A stretch of 64,000 nt of DNA from Rummeliibacillus sp044763875. Lineage in GTDB: Bacteria; Bacillota; Bacilli; Bacillales_A; Planococcaceae. Under the pieces are notes generated by a model, which ran no database searches, was not told where the DNA came from, and saw only the letters and a list, made by a program, of their open reading frames with translations. Where the stretch lies: the NCBI RefSeq assembly GCF_044763875.1, contig NZ_JBIWGZ010000001.1, forward strand, positions 908,495 through 972,494, in the 5' to 3' direction. Position 1 is the first letter of the stretch. Every line of letters begins with the position of its first letter. A program made the position numbers and the translations under genes. Shown here one piece after another: positions 53,429 through 61,739 of the stretch.

Positions 53429-53644
53429 TTAAAAGACAGCTCCGTTGTTTTTATTGCTGTTCGCTTTTTTCTGTGCTCGCCAAGTATTAATCATACTAGG
53501 AACCCCTACAATCATACTCACCATAAAACTCCACATTACAAACAGCCAATTTGTTGTGAATATCGCCACTCCTATGAAAATTGCTAACTGCCCCACAAGT
53601 GCAAACCATGAAGTTATCCAAGCAATTTTTAGATTTTCTTTCAT
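53429..53644 (-). CDS. Small two-helix membrane protein, unknown
   Basis: 71 residues with two hydrophobic helices (~11-30 and ~34-55) and a hydrophilic Lys/Asn-rich tail (RAQKKANSNKNNG). No family recognised. The ATG is 8 bases after AGGAG; a GTG three codons earlier overlaps that site. Upstream of the C39-like gene on the same strand, 79 bp away, so perhaps in one unit. Confidence 0.62.
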   Translation of the reverse strand: MKENLKIAWITSWFALVGQLAIFIGVAIFTTNWLFVMWSFMVSMIVGVPSMINTWRAQKKANSNKNNGAVF

Positions 53645-53850
53645 TCCCTTCACTCCTCTTATCTATTATAAAAAATAGGATTGATCCCATACCAAACTAC
53701 TGTTTAGTTATATACCAATTATTTTAAATCCCCTTATTTAAAGCAATTGCTATTCTCCATTAACAGTTATATTTACTATATAAAGAATATATTTACAATT
53801 ATACCACATTAAACTATTTTTGTTTTTCTTATAGATACTTTCGTCTTTCT

Positions 53851-53882
53851 CCTTCTTCAACTAAATACTTCGTTAGTTTAAG
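53851..53882 (+). repeat. Module B repeat
   Basis: CTTCAACTAAATACTTCGTT, then AGTTTAAG. About 40 bp before a short family A copy. Confidence 0.55.
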
Positions 53883-53919
53883 TGAATTCCTCACAATCTT
53901 CACTATACAATTTATCATG

Positions 53920-53990
53920 TTATTCAATAATCTGGCCCGATTGCTGAACAAGAAATAATTCTGCATTATCACATCAGGATTTTGATCAAA
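53920..53990 (+). repeat. Family A repeat without inner stem, joined to module C head
   Basis: TTATTCAATAATCTGGCCCG runs straight into ATTGCTGAACAAG, so the two outer arms are fused and the inner stem is gone. GCATTATCACATCAGGATTT follows, as in module C at 5155. Confidence 0.65.
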
Positions 53991-54042
53991 CTATATTACA
54001 AATTATCAAACTTATTTCAAAAGCTACAATTCCAATTGTTAC

Positions 54043-54456
54043 ATGTGGTTGCTGCGGCTGATACATCAAGATAGAATTAAATCTTGGAAAGGAATTTCAT
54101 TTCCTGGAGGACATGTGGAGGATGGGGAAAGTCTAATTGATTCCGTTATAAGAGAAGTAAAAGAGGAAACAGGATTAACAATTTCTAATTTAGAATCATG
54201 TGGAGTTATTTATTGGTTTAATAATGAAACTGGTGAAAAATTTTTTGTTTTTAATTATAGGACAGAAGTATATAATGGAGAGCTGCTAGATAAAACAGAG
54301 GAAGGTAGTATATTTTGGGTACATAAAAATGAGTTATCTACACTTAATCTTGCAGAAGGAATGAAGGAAAGATTACCAATGTTTTTAGATAAAAAGCATT
54401 CAGAAGGATTTGGTATTTGGAATGAACATACCCCTGGTCGATTAATATGGCAATAA
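54043..54456 (+). CDS. NUDIX hydrolase, probably 5'-truncated
   Basis: 137 residues from the first ATG, which has no ribosome site. A canonical NUDIX box is intact (GGHVEDGESLIDSVIREVKE, ~22-41, then ETGL). The C-terminal half is whole. Relatives with QDRIKSWKGISFPGGHV usually have some 15-20 more residues before it, forming the first strands. Here the frame instead runs back into repeat DNA at 53990. I read this as a gene whose head was replaced by the repeat, perhaps not expressed. Confidence 0.65.
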   Translation: MWLLRLIHQDRIKSWKGISFPGGHVEDGESLIDSVIREVKEETGLTISNLESCGVIYWFNNETGEKFFVFNYRTEVYNGELLDKTEEGSIFWVHKNELSTLNLAEGMKERLPMFLDKKHSEGFGIWNEHTPGRLIWQ

Positions 54457-54508
54457 AATCTAACGGGAAATAGAAGTTAATGAGTGCTTTAGTAGAACAA
54501 GCCAATCT

Positions 54509-54549
54509 AAAAAAGTCGGATTCGCAGCTTACGGGAATTTGACTTTTTT
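54509..54549. terminator. Terminator between NUDIX and SRAP genes
   Basis: AAAAAAGTC pairs with GACTTTTTT, flanked by AATCTA/TAGATT in the same arms. Convergent genes end on both sides. Confidence 0.8.
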
Positions 54550-54602
54550 ATGTTTAGATTTGCTTAGCGTCCAATATCAGCGTTTTGACGTCAGAACCCC
54601 TA

Positions 54603-55277
54603 TTAGCTACTTTGTTTTATTAACTCTTCTGAGTTATTTTTAGGTGAATTTACTTTATTTGATACTTCATATGCCATCATATTTTCTGCAGGGTATGGGA
54701 CTAACAATGTTTTTAATTGCTTATTATCATGGACATTTGGATTAAGCCAAATTGCTTGAGACGATTCAGGTATAATAACAGGCATCCTATCATGGATATC
54801 TATCATTAATTCATTTGGTGTCGTTGTTAAAATAGTACATGTATGTATTGCTTCACCAGCGGGAGATTTCCAAGTATCCCATAATCCAGCGACTCCAAAT
54901 AACGAATCATCCTTCATTTTTATACGCATTGGGATTTTCGCTTTTCCTTCACGTTTCCATTCAAAAAATGAATCCATTGGGATGATACAACGTCTTTGTT
55001 GAAAAGCCTTTTTAAAGCTAGGTTTTTCATCTACTGTTTCAGAACGTGCATTAATCATCTTAGAAGCCATTCTGTTGTCCTTGGCCCAAGATGGAATAAG
55101 GCCCCATTTTAAATATCCCATGCGATTTTTTGCCCCATCATTGATTATAGAAACAATGTTATGTGTAGGCGCAATGTTATAGCTTTCCATATAATAATCT
55201 TCATCAAATGCTTGTTGTATATCGAATTCTTCAATGATTTGTTCATATGGGGTAAATAGTGAAAATCGACCACACAT
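54603..55277 (-). CDS. SOS-response-associated peptidase (SRAP/YedK/HMCES family)
   Basis: 224 residues. Catalytic Cys2 right after the initiator Met (MCGRFS), which links to abasic sites in single-stranded DNA. Conserved NARSE (~76-80), IIPMDSFFEW and the His in DIHDRMPVII. It shields abasic sites as a covalent DNA-protein adduct. GGGGGC lies before the ATG. Single gene, no LexA box seen by eye. Confidence 0.93.
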   Translation of the reverse strand: MCGRFSLFTPYEQIIEEFDIQQAFDEDYYMESYNIAPTHNIVSIINDGAKNRMGYLKWGLIPSWAKDNRMASKMINARSETVDEKPSFKKAFQQRRCIIPMDSFFEWKREGKAKIPMRIKMKDDSLFGVAGLWDTWKSPAGEAIHTCTILTTTPNELMIDIHDRMPVIIPESSQAIWLNPNVHDNKQLKTLLVPYPAENMMAYEVSNKVNSPKNNSEELIKQSS

Positions 55278-55404
55278 AATTGAAGCCCCCTTTTTACATA
55301 GATTAACCTAAGTTTAAACAGCCTATTGTTTACAGGTCAAATTATCAGCACTCTTATTATGCATTTCATCTTATTACTTCCTTGAAATAAAGTTTGATTT
55401 AAAC

Positions 55405-55479
55405 CACCCCACAAACCAGTATCTTACGATAAATAAAAAAGAATCCATTTTGAAAAAAAGATTGATCAAAATAGATTCA
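55405..55479 (+). repeat. Module C repeat with hairpin
   Basis: Near copy of 5178-5248: CCCCACAAACCAGTAT, then the 13-bp arms GAATCCATTTTGA (55441-55453) and TCAAAATAGATTC (55466-55478), one mismatch. The gap 55278-55692 has no gene. Confidence 0.75.
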
Positions 55480-55527
55480 TATCCAAAAGATTTAAATATC
55501 GGTTTTATAAATAAGTTTGATCATTTT

Positions 55528-55558
55528 CTATTCAAAAATCGCGCCGATTGTTGAAGAC
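55528..55558 (+). repeat. Family A repeat, short form
   Basis: TATTCAAAAATCGCGCCGAT, then TGTTGAAGAC; inner stem lost. Confidence 0.55.
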
Positions 55559-55692
55559 TATTTTCGAAGACCTTATTAAGGTAAACCATCCATCAGTCAA
55601 AAATCTTACTTAATTTTTTTATTATATTCCTCTTACATATAAACCCCATACATCTTGTGCCATCAAATAAGTAATGTGTTCTGGAAATACTA

Positions 55693-56121
55693 TTATGGGT
55701 ATTGCTTTTTAATAATTTTTAATAAATCATCAAGTAACTTTTTATCAACAAATTTATAATATTTACTCAATGTTTTATCGAGACGTACAAAACCATCATC
55801 CGATACTTCAAATTGGAATGAACCGCCACTCCCGCCGACGTATACTAAATAATCATTTTTTGTTTTTGGAGTCTTTATAACTCCCTTTAGTTCAACTTTT
55901 TTAAAAATTTGCATAATTTTTTCTGATTCATTTTTATCAAAATCTTGTATGATATCAGTTTGTCTATCATATACAAAGTCTGCTTTAACTTTATCAAAAT
56001 TAACATTTTTTAAAATATCATTAGCTAAAGATTCCGTTTTTAAAGCGTTGGCATAATAAAAACCTGTAAATGCTAGAACGATGATTAATAAAACAGAAAA
56101 GCCAACTTTAGTTTTACTCAT
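55693..56121 (-). CDS. Exported or membrane-anchored protein, unknown
   Basis: 142 residues: basic start, one hydrophobic helix (~6-24), then a soluble Lys/Asp-rich domain with VGGSGGSFQFEVSDDGFVRL in the middle. No cysteine, so no lipid anchor. No family recognised. GGGGGAG precedes the ATG. Single gene. Confidence 0.7.
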   Translation of the reverse strand: MSKTKVGFSVLLIIVLAFTGFYYANALKTESLANDILKNVNFDKVKADFVYDRQTDIIQDFDKNESEKIMQIFKKVELKGVIKTPKTKNDYLVYVGGSGGSFQFEVSDDGFVRLDKTLSKYYKFVDKKLLDDLLKIIKKQYP

Positions 56122-56190
56122 TTACACTCCCCCTGTAACTCAAATACTACCATTTTTATATTCTTTATTCCTATTTATAATCACCGTTTA

Positions 56191-56244
56191 ATTGAAAAAA
56201 GACGCTATTCTTATTTTCAGAAAAGCGCCCGATTGTGGAATATA
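56191..56244 (+). repeat. Family A palindromic repeat
   Basis: GACGCTATTCTTATTTTCAG faces AAAAGCGCCC, right arm CGATTGTGGAATATAG. Confidence 0.7.
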
Positions 56245-56317
56245 GAAAATACGAAAGAAATGCATAAATGACTTCTCCGGTAATTTTACTAAAGCTATTG
56301 GTTACTTTAATAAACCT

Positions 56318-56959
56318 TTAGTTTTTTCCCCATTTATTTTCGAAAATAAGATGTTCTAGTGAACGTCTTTTTTCCCAATTAGCTAATTCCAAAATGGGTT
56401 TATCCGGGTAGTCATTAGTATAACCAATAGATATAAGAGCAATAGGGTCAATATGTGGTGGTATTTCTAAAATATCTCGAATATCATTCTTTTTATAAAA
56501 ACTTACCCATCCCATTGCCAATCCTTCAGCACAAGATGCTAACCACATATTTTGAATAGCACATGCTGTTGATAAAATATCTGTTTCAGGAATTGAATTT
56601 CGTCCTAATACATGGGAGCCTCCTCTTGTAGGGTCGCATGTTACACAAATAGTTATAGGAGCTTCTTTTAAGCCCTCAATTTTTAAATCAAGAAATTTCA
56701 TTTCTTTTTCCCCATCATAATGGATAGCTAATGCTTTTCTTTCTTTTTCTGCCGCCCAAGCTAATTTTTCTTTTACTTCGTCAGAGGAAATTAAAATAAA
56801 GTTCCAAGGTTGCATAAATCCTACTGAAGGTGCATGATGTGCAGCGTTTAATATTTTATATATCGTATTTTCGGGTATAGGAGTTGACAAAAAACTTCGA
56901 ATATCTCTCCTGTTATAAATAACTTTATAAATAGAATCTCTTTCTTCATTAGAAAACAT
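56318..56959 (-). CDS. bluB: 5,6-dimethylbenzimidazole synthase BluB
   Basis: 213 residues, nitroreductase-like flavin fold. RRDIRSF near the start, SVGFMQPWNF (~45-54) and GRNSIPETDILSTACAIQNM (key residues ~118-137) are the BluB signatures. It breaks down FMN to make the lower ligand of vitamin B12. No other cobalamin gene lies in the window. GGAGAGAG precedes the ATG. Confidence 0.92.
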   Translation of the reverse strand: MFSNEERDSIYKVIYNRRDIRSFLSTPIPENTIYKILNAAHHAPSVGFMQPWNFILISSDEVKEKLAWAAEKERKALAIHYDGEKEMKFLDLKIEGLKEAPITICVTCDPTRGGSHVLGRNSIPETDILSTACAIQNMWLASCAEGLAMGWVSFYKKNDIRDILEIPPHIDPIALISIGYTNDYPDKPILELANWEKRRSLEHLIFENKWGKN

Positions 56960-57079
56960 AAAAGCTCTCTCCCTCTACTTTATTAAAAATATCTATCTTT
57001 AATATAAAGCATTTTTCGCTATTCTGCCCAATAGTTCCAATATAAACCTTCACAATATCCACTTTGTTTTAAAATTTTT

Positions 57080-57150
57080 ATTAAACAATCTGGCCCTTAA
57101 CATAAAAAAAGCACAATTCTTGCTACAGAATTGCGCCCTTTAATGGAAGA
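57080..57150 (+). repeat. Family A palindromic repeat
   Basis: ATTAAACAATCTGGCCCTTA left arm, GCACAATTCT / AGAATTGCGC inner stem (AATTCT type, fully paired but one), right end TAATGGAAGA. Confidence 0.75.
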
Positions 57151-57231
57151 AATAAAATATGGATTCTATCCCAAATCAATCAATTCTTCTGATTATAATG
57201 CATTGGTAGAACAAGATATTTTATTAGTATT

Positions 57232-58197
57232 TTATTGTAACTCAAATTTTACAGGTCTTAAGAATAAATCTTCTAATGTTTCTTTTGCATTTTTTTTCTC
57301 AAATAAAATCTCATATAAGGCATTACAGATTGGAAGTTCTACACCATACTGTATAGATAATTTCCTTAATGCCTTAACTGTAGAAACGCCTTCCGCCAGT
57401 TTTCCGAACCCTTCACCTTCAACGTATGCTTGTCCAAATTTCCTATTATGACTGTGCATTGAGAACAATGTTGCTTCATAATCTCCTAAATGACTTAAAC
57501 CATAAATCGTCAAATCATTTCCACCCATTGATCTTACTAGACGAGAAATTTCTCTTGTCCCTCTAGCCATAAGTGAACCTTTTAAACTGCTATAACTTAA
57601 TCCATCTAACATACCTGCTGCAATTCCCATAACATTTTTTGTTGCAGCACCTATTTCATTACCAATAAGGTCTTGACCATAATAAAACCTGATTAAATCA
57701 CTATTAAGCTCTTGAACAATCATTTTTGTTATTTCAACATTTTCAGAACCAATAACCATACAATTCGGAATATCATTTACAAAATCTTGTACATGTCCTG
57801 GCCCTACCCAAACTGCTAAATTTATACTTCTTCCGACCTCATCACTAAATACTTGAGAAAGTCTTTTTCCACTAGAGGCTTCAAGTCCTTTCATGCATAA
57901 AATGAATATTTTGTTTTGTATTCCTTTTAATAAGCTTAATTGTTTAGCAAATGACCGTAATTCTTGAGCACTGATTGAAATGATTATTATTTCTGCAAAT
58001 GAAGTTGCTTTCTCCAATGAACTATTTAATTCTATAGTATTTGGCAATGACAGATAATCATTTTTTCTAGTTTCTTTTAATCCTATAAAATTCTTTGAAC
58101 TTTCCCTTCCCCATAGCATTACATTATGGCCAACTTTATTGACGTACCAAGCCATAAAGGTTCCCCATCGACCACATCCTAAAACTGAAATGTTCAT
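57232..58197 (-). CDS. NAD(P)-dependent glycerol-3-phosphate dehydrogenase-like (GpsA family)
   Basis: 321 residues. Rossmann motif GCGRWGT (7-13; usual GxGSWGT), GLEASSGKRLS, WVGPGHVQDF and the catalytic-site ATKNVMGIAAG (~180). GpsA makes sn-glycerol 3-phosphate for lipids. The altered Rossmann loop and lack of lipid neighbours suggest a paralogue. The ATG follows AAGGAG by six bases; two earlier in-frame ATGs lack spacing. Confidence 0.85.
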   Translation of the reverse strand: MNISVLGCGRWGTFMAWYVNKVGHNVMLWGRESSKNFIGLKETRKNDYLSLPNTIELNSSLEKATSFAEIIIISISAQELRSFAKQLSLLKGIQNKIFILCMKGLEASSGKRLSQVFSDEVGRSINLAVWVGPGHVQDFVNDIPNCMVIGSENVEITKMIVQELNSDLIRFYYGQDLIGNEIGAATKNVMGIAAGMLDGLSYSSLKGSLMARGTREISRLVRSMGGNDLTIYGLSHLGDYEATLFSMHSHNRKFGQAYVEGEGFGKLAEGVSTVKALRKLSIQYGVELPICNALYEILFEKKNAKETLEDLFLRPVKFELQ

Positions 58198-58308
58198 TAT
58201 TTTCTCCTTCATCATTTCATAATCTAATTATTAATTTCTTTCCAAATTAAGGGGGTTCCACTATTTTTAAGGACACCCAAGTTTATATTCGACTAACTAA
58301 ACAAAATT

Positions 58309-58340
58309 CCTTCATCAATTAAACTGCCCTATAGTTTATA
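58309..58340 (+). repeat. Module B repeat (degenerate)
   Basis: CCTTCATCAATTAAACTGCC then CTATAGTTTATA; about 60 bp before a family A copy. Confidence 0.4.
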
Positions 58341-58399
58341 TTTATATCTTCACAAACTCCACAATAACATTCTCATAAATATACAGGCTTTTTTTAAAA

Positions 58400-58478
58400 G
58401 CGTTATTCAAGAAAAAAGACGCTACTCTTATTTTAGAAAAGCGCCCGTTTGTTGAATAAGAATACCCGGCAATACAGT
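58400..58478 (+). repeat. Family A palindromic repeat with tail
   Basis: CGTTATTCAAGAAAAAAGAC left part, GACGCTACTCT / AGAAAAGCGCCC inner stem, CGTTTGTTGAATAAG right arm, then tail ACCCGGCAATACAG as at 4811-4830. Confidence 0.75.
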
Positions 58479-58543
58479 TCGTAATTTTATTGATTGCTGC
58501 GAAATCAATTAAATTGACAAAAGGTCTTTTAGGTTTTACTCTT

Positions 58544-58894
58544 TTAATTTGCATTTGTCGTAGGATCGTAATTTTTTAAATCCTCGGGAGGAATCGTTTC
58601 CCCATCAATCACATAATATTCGAACTGCCCTTTTAAATCATTAGCGAAATAAAGATAGACGACATTTGGTTCGTTTTTAAAAGTCACTTCTACATGATAC
58701 TTGGGTATGCCAAAAAAGTTCCACTTGCTTTCAAGAGTTATTATTTCTGATTCCTCATAGCCTTTTTCTTCAATTAAATAATCCATTACTGTATTAGCGG
58801 ATAACTGTTTTTTTAATTGAATATACAAAAAAATTGAAGAAATTAATATTAGTATAATAGACAAGGTAATTAGAAATTTTTTTATTGAAATCAC
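58544..58894 (-). CDS. DUF3139-like exported protein
   Basis: 116 residues. One N-terminal hydrophobic helix (~6-25), then a small domain with EEKGYEESEIITLESKW and YHVEVTFKNEPNVVYLYF, as in DUF3139 proteins. Function unknown. The GTG start touches GGGAGA; an ATA three codons later would have better spacing. Confidence 0.72.
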   Translation of the reverse strand: MISIKKFLITLSIILILISSIFLYIQLKKQLSANTVMDYLIEEKGYEESEIITLESKWNFFGIPKYHVEVTFKNEPNVVYLYFANDLKGQFEYYVIDGETIPPEDLKNYDPTTNAN

Positions 58895-59029
58895 TCTCCC
58901 AACAAATTGAACTGAATTATCTCCATATATTAACTATTTCAACATACTTCTAAAAACACCTCTTCCACTAATCTTCAGTTAAAATACATATGTTCCAAAG
59001 CGTCGTTTGGTAACTTTTCATAAAAGAAT

Positions 59030-59107
59030 GTTATTCATTAATCTGGCCCTTAAATGAAAAATGAGCACTTATCCTTTTCAAGGATAGCGCCCTTTTAATG
59101 AAATAAC
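59030..59107 (+). repeat. Family A palindromic repeat
   Basis: TTATTCATTAATCTGGCCCT left arm, GAGCACTTATCC / GGATAGCGC inner stem, TTTTAATGAAATAAC right end. Confidence 0.78.
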
Positions 59108-59142
59108 TTAAATCTGACCTCACTCATAATATCACTTAATTT

Positions 59143-59176
59143 TTATTCAACTAACGCATCCATTAGTTGAATAAGG
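59143..59176 (+). repeat. Module B repeat, best copy
   Basis: TATTCAACTAA pairs perfectly with TTAGTTGAATA around CGCATCCA, then AGG. It lies between two family A copies. Confidence 0.75.
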
Positions 59177-59183
59177 AAATATG

Positions 59184-59250
59184 TTAATCCACACGCTGGC
59201 CCTTTTCATGAAGAAAAGACGCTTTCCTTATTTCAGAAAAGCGCTATGTT
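59184..59250 (+). repeat. Family A palindromic repeat
   Basis: GCTGGCCCTTTTCATGAAG left part, GACGCTTTCCT / CAGAAAAGCGC inner stem; right arm cut off. Confidence 0.7.
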
Positions 59251-59306
59251 TTTTAAGTACATTACTTCAAAATGCGAAACTATAAACTAGTAGTTAAGCC
59301 TAACAG

Positions 59307-60290
59307 TTACAATGAATCCTCATATCCACTTTTTTCGTAAAGCTCCTTTGGCGATAATTTCGACCACTCTTCTGTCGTTGCCTCGGGATGATTTTCTACA
59401 TACTCGCTAACAATTTGATAGCCTAGAAGATACCCATAAATGTACGGAAAATCATTTCTGCCTCCGTATAGTACAGTATTTATTTCGTCTCTATTCGTAG
59501 AATAAAGTGAGTCTTTAACTTTACTCCATAGCCTTTTTTCTTGCTCTGCATTCATATTATTTGCAACAGATTGTTCAAATACTAACGAAGCAAAATATTC
59601 TGCTTTCCCTTCGAATATAATATCACCAAGTAAATCCCAATTGTAATTATCTGAGTATTTTGCTGTCCAGGTGCTGTGGTGGTATTCATGAGCTATTGTG
59701 CTTTTTAAAATTGACTCGTTTTGGGACGGAGAGTTAAAAATTGAAATTTTCCCTGCATCTAAATTCACCCCTAAAAAGTTCACTTTGTCTCCCCGTGGTA
59801 AAAGACAGACAGTTGTTTCTGGACCAGGAAGTATTTTTGCTGATGCCTCTAATGCCTCAATTGTAGCCTCTTCTAGATTTGAAGAGTTTAGTATTCCAAC
59901 GTCCCTTTTTAAGTTTTCCAAATTCCCTGGTGGAGTAGAAACATATTCTTTCACAAGGTGTGAATACTCCCCGCTCAAACATTGATCCTGAATGTTATCC
60001 ATTACAATTTTCTTCCATAACTCCGAACGTTCACTTTCGCTGTCCGTATCTTTTGTCTTTTCTACATACTGATTGACCCACTTATAGGCAGAAATCACAT
60101 GGAATAGCTGGCCCTTTTCATTCTTTGTGGTTGTTACGTATTTTTCACTATTTACATCTGCATCATTAGAATCTTTGTTGTTTGTCTGTCCAGGGTCTAA
60201 TGAATTATGATCTCTTTCCTTTAAGGTTGAATTTTGACACCCTACTAGGATTAACACTGTCACTAAAAAGAAAATAATACTTTTTTTCAT
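59307..60290 (-). CDS. DUF2268-type zinc metalloprotease lipoprotein
   Basis: 327 residues. Lipoprotein signal ending LVGC (Cys18), a hydrophilic Asp/Asn-rich linker, then a domain with HEYHH at 201-205 (the HExxH zinc motif) and a downstream Glu in IFEGKAEYF. Similar to YjaZ-type predicted Zn-dependent proteases. It acts outside the membrane; the substrate is unknown. GGGGGATACG precedes the ATG. Confidence 0.85.
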   Translation of the reverse strand: MKKSIIFFLVTVLILVGCQNSTLKERDHNSLDPGQTNNKDSNDADVNSEKYVTTTKNEKGQLFHVISAYKWVNQYVEKTKDTDSESERSELWKKIVMDNIQDQCLSGEYSHLVKEYVSTPPGNLENLKRDVGILNSSNLEEATIEALEASAKILPGPETTVCLLPRGDKVNFLGVNLDAGKISIFNSPSQNESILKSTIAHEYHHSTWTAKYSDNYNWDLLGDIIFEGKAEYFASLVFEQSVANNMNAEQEKRLWSKVKDSLYSTNRDEINTVLYGGRNDFPYIYGYLLGYQIVSEYVENHPEATTEEWSKLSPKELYEKSGYEDSL

Positions 60291-60381
60291 CGTATCCCCC
60301 CAATCATCTTAACAGCTATACGATTGAACAAAGAAGAAGGATTCAAAAATCTGTCAACGCCCGATTAATATGTATTAGTAA

Positions 60382-60450
60382 TCTTTATTCAATTTAATGG
60401 CCCTTTAGCTAAAGAAGGAACAATTCTTTTTCAAGAATTGCGCCCTCTGA
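60382..60450 (+). repeat. Family A palindromic repeat
   Basis: TTTATTCAATTTAATGGCCC left arm, ACAATTCT / AGAATTGCGCCC inner stem. Confidence 0.75.
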
Positions 60451-60469
60451 TAGCGATAATAAGCAAAAG

Positions 60470-60688
60470 TTAACGTTCTACATCTTTTTCCTTACGCCTT
60501 CTAATTACAAGTATCAGGAAAACGATAACGAAGATAACTATGTAAGAAGTAAAAATAATTCCCAGTCCAACCCATATGCCCTCCTCAAAGAGGCTAAAGA
60601 AGCTCTTTGATGGTGGAATCAGTCTAAATACTAACTTGATGAAAATGATAGCCAAAGCTATGACCGCAGCGTCCCTTACGTTTCTCAT
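60470..60688 (-). CDS. Small two-helix membrane protein, unknown
   Basis: 72 residues: two hydrophobic stretches (~7-25 and ~38-62) and a basic, charged end (RRRKEKDVER) that should stay in the cytoplasm. AAGGAGGTG before the ATG is close to ideal, so it is surely translated. No family recognised. Confidence 0.75.
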   Translation of the reverse strand: MRNVRDAAVIALAIIFIKLVFRLIPPSKSFFSLFEEGIWVGLGIIFTSYIVIFVIVFLILVIRRRKEKDVER

Positions 60689-60735
60689 TGATGCACCTCC
60701 TTACAATACAGTAAATCATATTCATTTCTGATTAC

Positions 60736-60809
60736 CTTCAACTAAATGGCATTTAATGAAAATAAGCGCTGTTCCCTGTTACAGAAAAGCGCCCGATAAT
60801 TGAATAACT
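60736..60809 (+). repeat. Family A palindromic repeat
   Basis: AACTAAATGGCATTTAATGA left part, AGCGCTGTTCC / GAAAAGCGCCC inner stem, CGATAATTGAATAAC right arm. Confidence 0.7.
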
Positions 60810-60840
60810 ATAATAAGTTCCCAAACCTAAAATCATGAAT

Positions 60841-60872
60841 TCTTCTTTAACTAACGCCCCGTTAGATTAATA
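60841..60872 (+). repeat. Module B repeat
   Basis: TCTTTAACTAACGCCCCGTT then AGATTAATAA; overlaps the stop of the next gene (60862). Confidence 0.6.
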
Positions 60873-61281
60873 AATTAAAAAAATTCGTTTTCACTATTGA
60901 AATTAATACAACAATCATGAGTGCCATTTCAGAAATAGTTAAAATATATGTCTTACGATTAGTTTCATATTTCCATTCCATAAAGGCTCTGACAGACTCT
61001 GATATAATTATAAATATTGTTAATATAAACCACACATCTAAATACCAGATAATTTCTGTGGAATCTATATTAATTCGATAAAATGTACTCGCTAATATTA
61101 ATACCGTAAACGTAATTCGAATCGCCCAATCTACTATCTTATGTAAATGATTGATATGATTATATGAAAACCACTTTTTGTTCTCGACTTTCAATAGCTT
61201 CCTCATAAAAAAATCAAAAGCAAAAAAGACAACACATATAGCAATGAATATTAAAATTATTATAGAACCATTATTATTCAT
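60862..61281 (-). CDS. DUF4181-like membrane protein
   Basis: 139 residues with four hydrophobic helices and the family-like stretch RKLLKVENKKWFSYNHINHLH (key residues ~30-48) after the first. Function unknown. AGGTGG precedes the ATG at 61281; a GTG three codons earlier is inside that site. Its last codons overlap a module B repeat, so the C-terminus may have been reshaped by it. Confidence 0.75.
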   Translation of the reverse strand: MNNNGSIIILIFIAICVVFFAFDFFMRKLLKVENKKWFSYNHINHLHKIVDWAIRITFTVLILASTFYRINIDSTEIIWYLDVWFILTIFIIISESVRAFMEWKYETNRKTYILTISEMALMIVVLISIVKTNFFNLLI

Positions 61282-61429
61282 CGTATCCACCTACAGTTTT
61301 TTTGTATGTCTAACTTAGCGTTTAAAAAAAGTATAAGTATTCAACTAGCCTGTCTCGATAGTTTAGGCACATTAATTTACAATCCCGACTAAATGTTAAC
61401 ATAAATTGACAGCTTCATAAAGAAGTTGG

Positions 61430-61507
61430 TGTTCAATTATATGGCCCTTTAATAAAAAATGAGCGCTTATACTTTTATCAAGGATAGCACCCGATTGTGG
61501 AACAATC
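61430..61507 (+). repeat. Family A palindromic repeat
   Basis: GTTCAATTATATGGCCCTTT left arm, GAGCGCTTATAC / GGATAGCAC inner stem, CCGATTGTGGAACAATC right arm. Confidence 0.75.
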
Positions 61508-61511
61508 ATCA

Positions 61512-61678
61512 TCATTTATTTTTGGTTACAGATTCACTTATCAACTTGCAAAGATAGCCGATTATGTATTCTCTACGTGTCGTTTCTTCTATATCGTTTT
61601 TTTCTACAAGGTCATCTATCCCTTTATAAACGGTCTCCCATAAAGGTGTACTTCAAATTGTTTATACGGATGCGACAT
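61512..61678 (-). pseudogene. Frameshifted small acidic protein gene, copy 2
   Basis: GAGGT about 10 bases before ATG, then MSHPYKQFE. One missing base after this moves the frame to STPLWETVYKGIDDLVEKN, then DIEETTRREYIIGYLCK, and a stop after KNK. Restoring one A gives about 55 residues. The second half matches the copy at 48016-48166. Either a decayed gene or a sequencing error in a run of A's. Confidence 0.62.
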
Positions 61679-61699
61679 ACCAATGTATACCTCACTATT

Positions 61700-61733
61700 G
61701 TTACTCAACAATCTGGCCCGATTGTTGAAGATC
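61700..61733 (+). repeat. Family A repeat, short form
   Basis: GTTACTCAACAATCTGGCCC runs directly into GATTGTTGAAGATC; both outer arms, no inner stem. Confidence 0.65.
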
Positions 61734-61739
61734 GTTTTT

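Noticed and set aside
57131..57451. Plus-strand frame starting in a family A repeat
   Set aside because: It continues antisense into the GpsA-like gene and its start is inside the repeat.
58342..58554. Minus-strand 70-codon frame after the DUF3139 gene
   Set aside because: Most of it is the family A repeat read backwards; no ribosome site.
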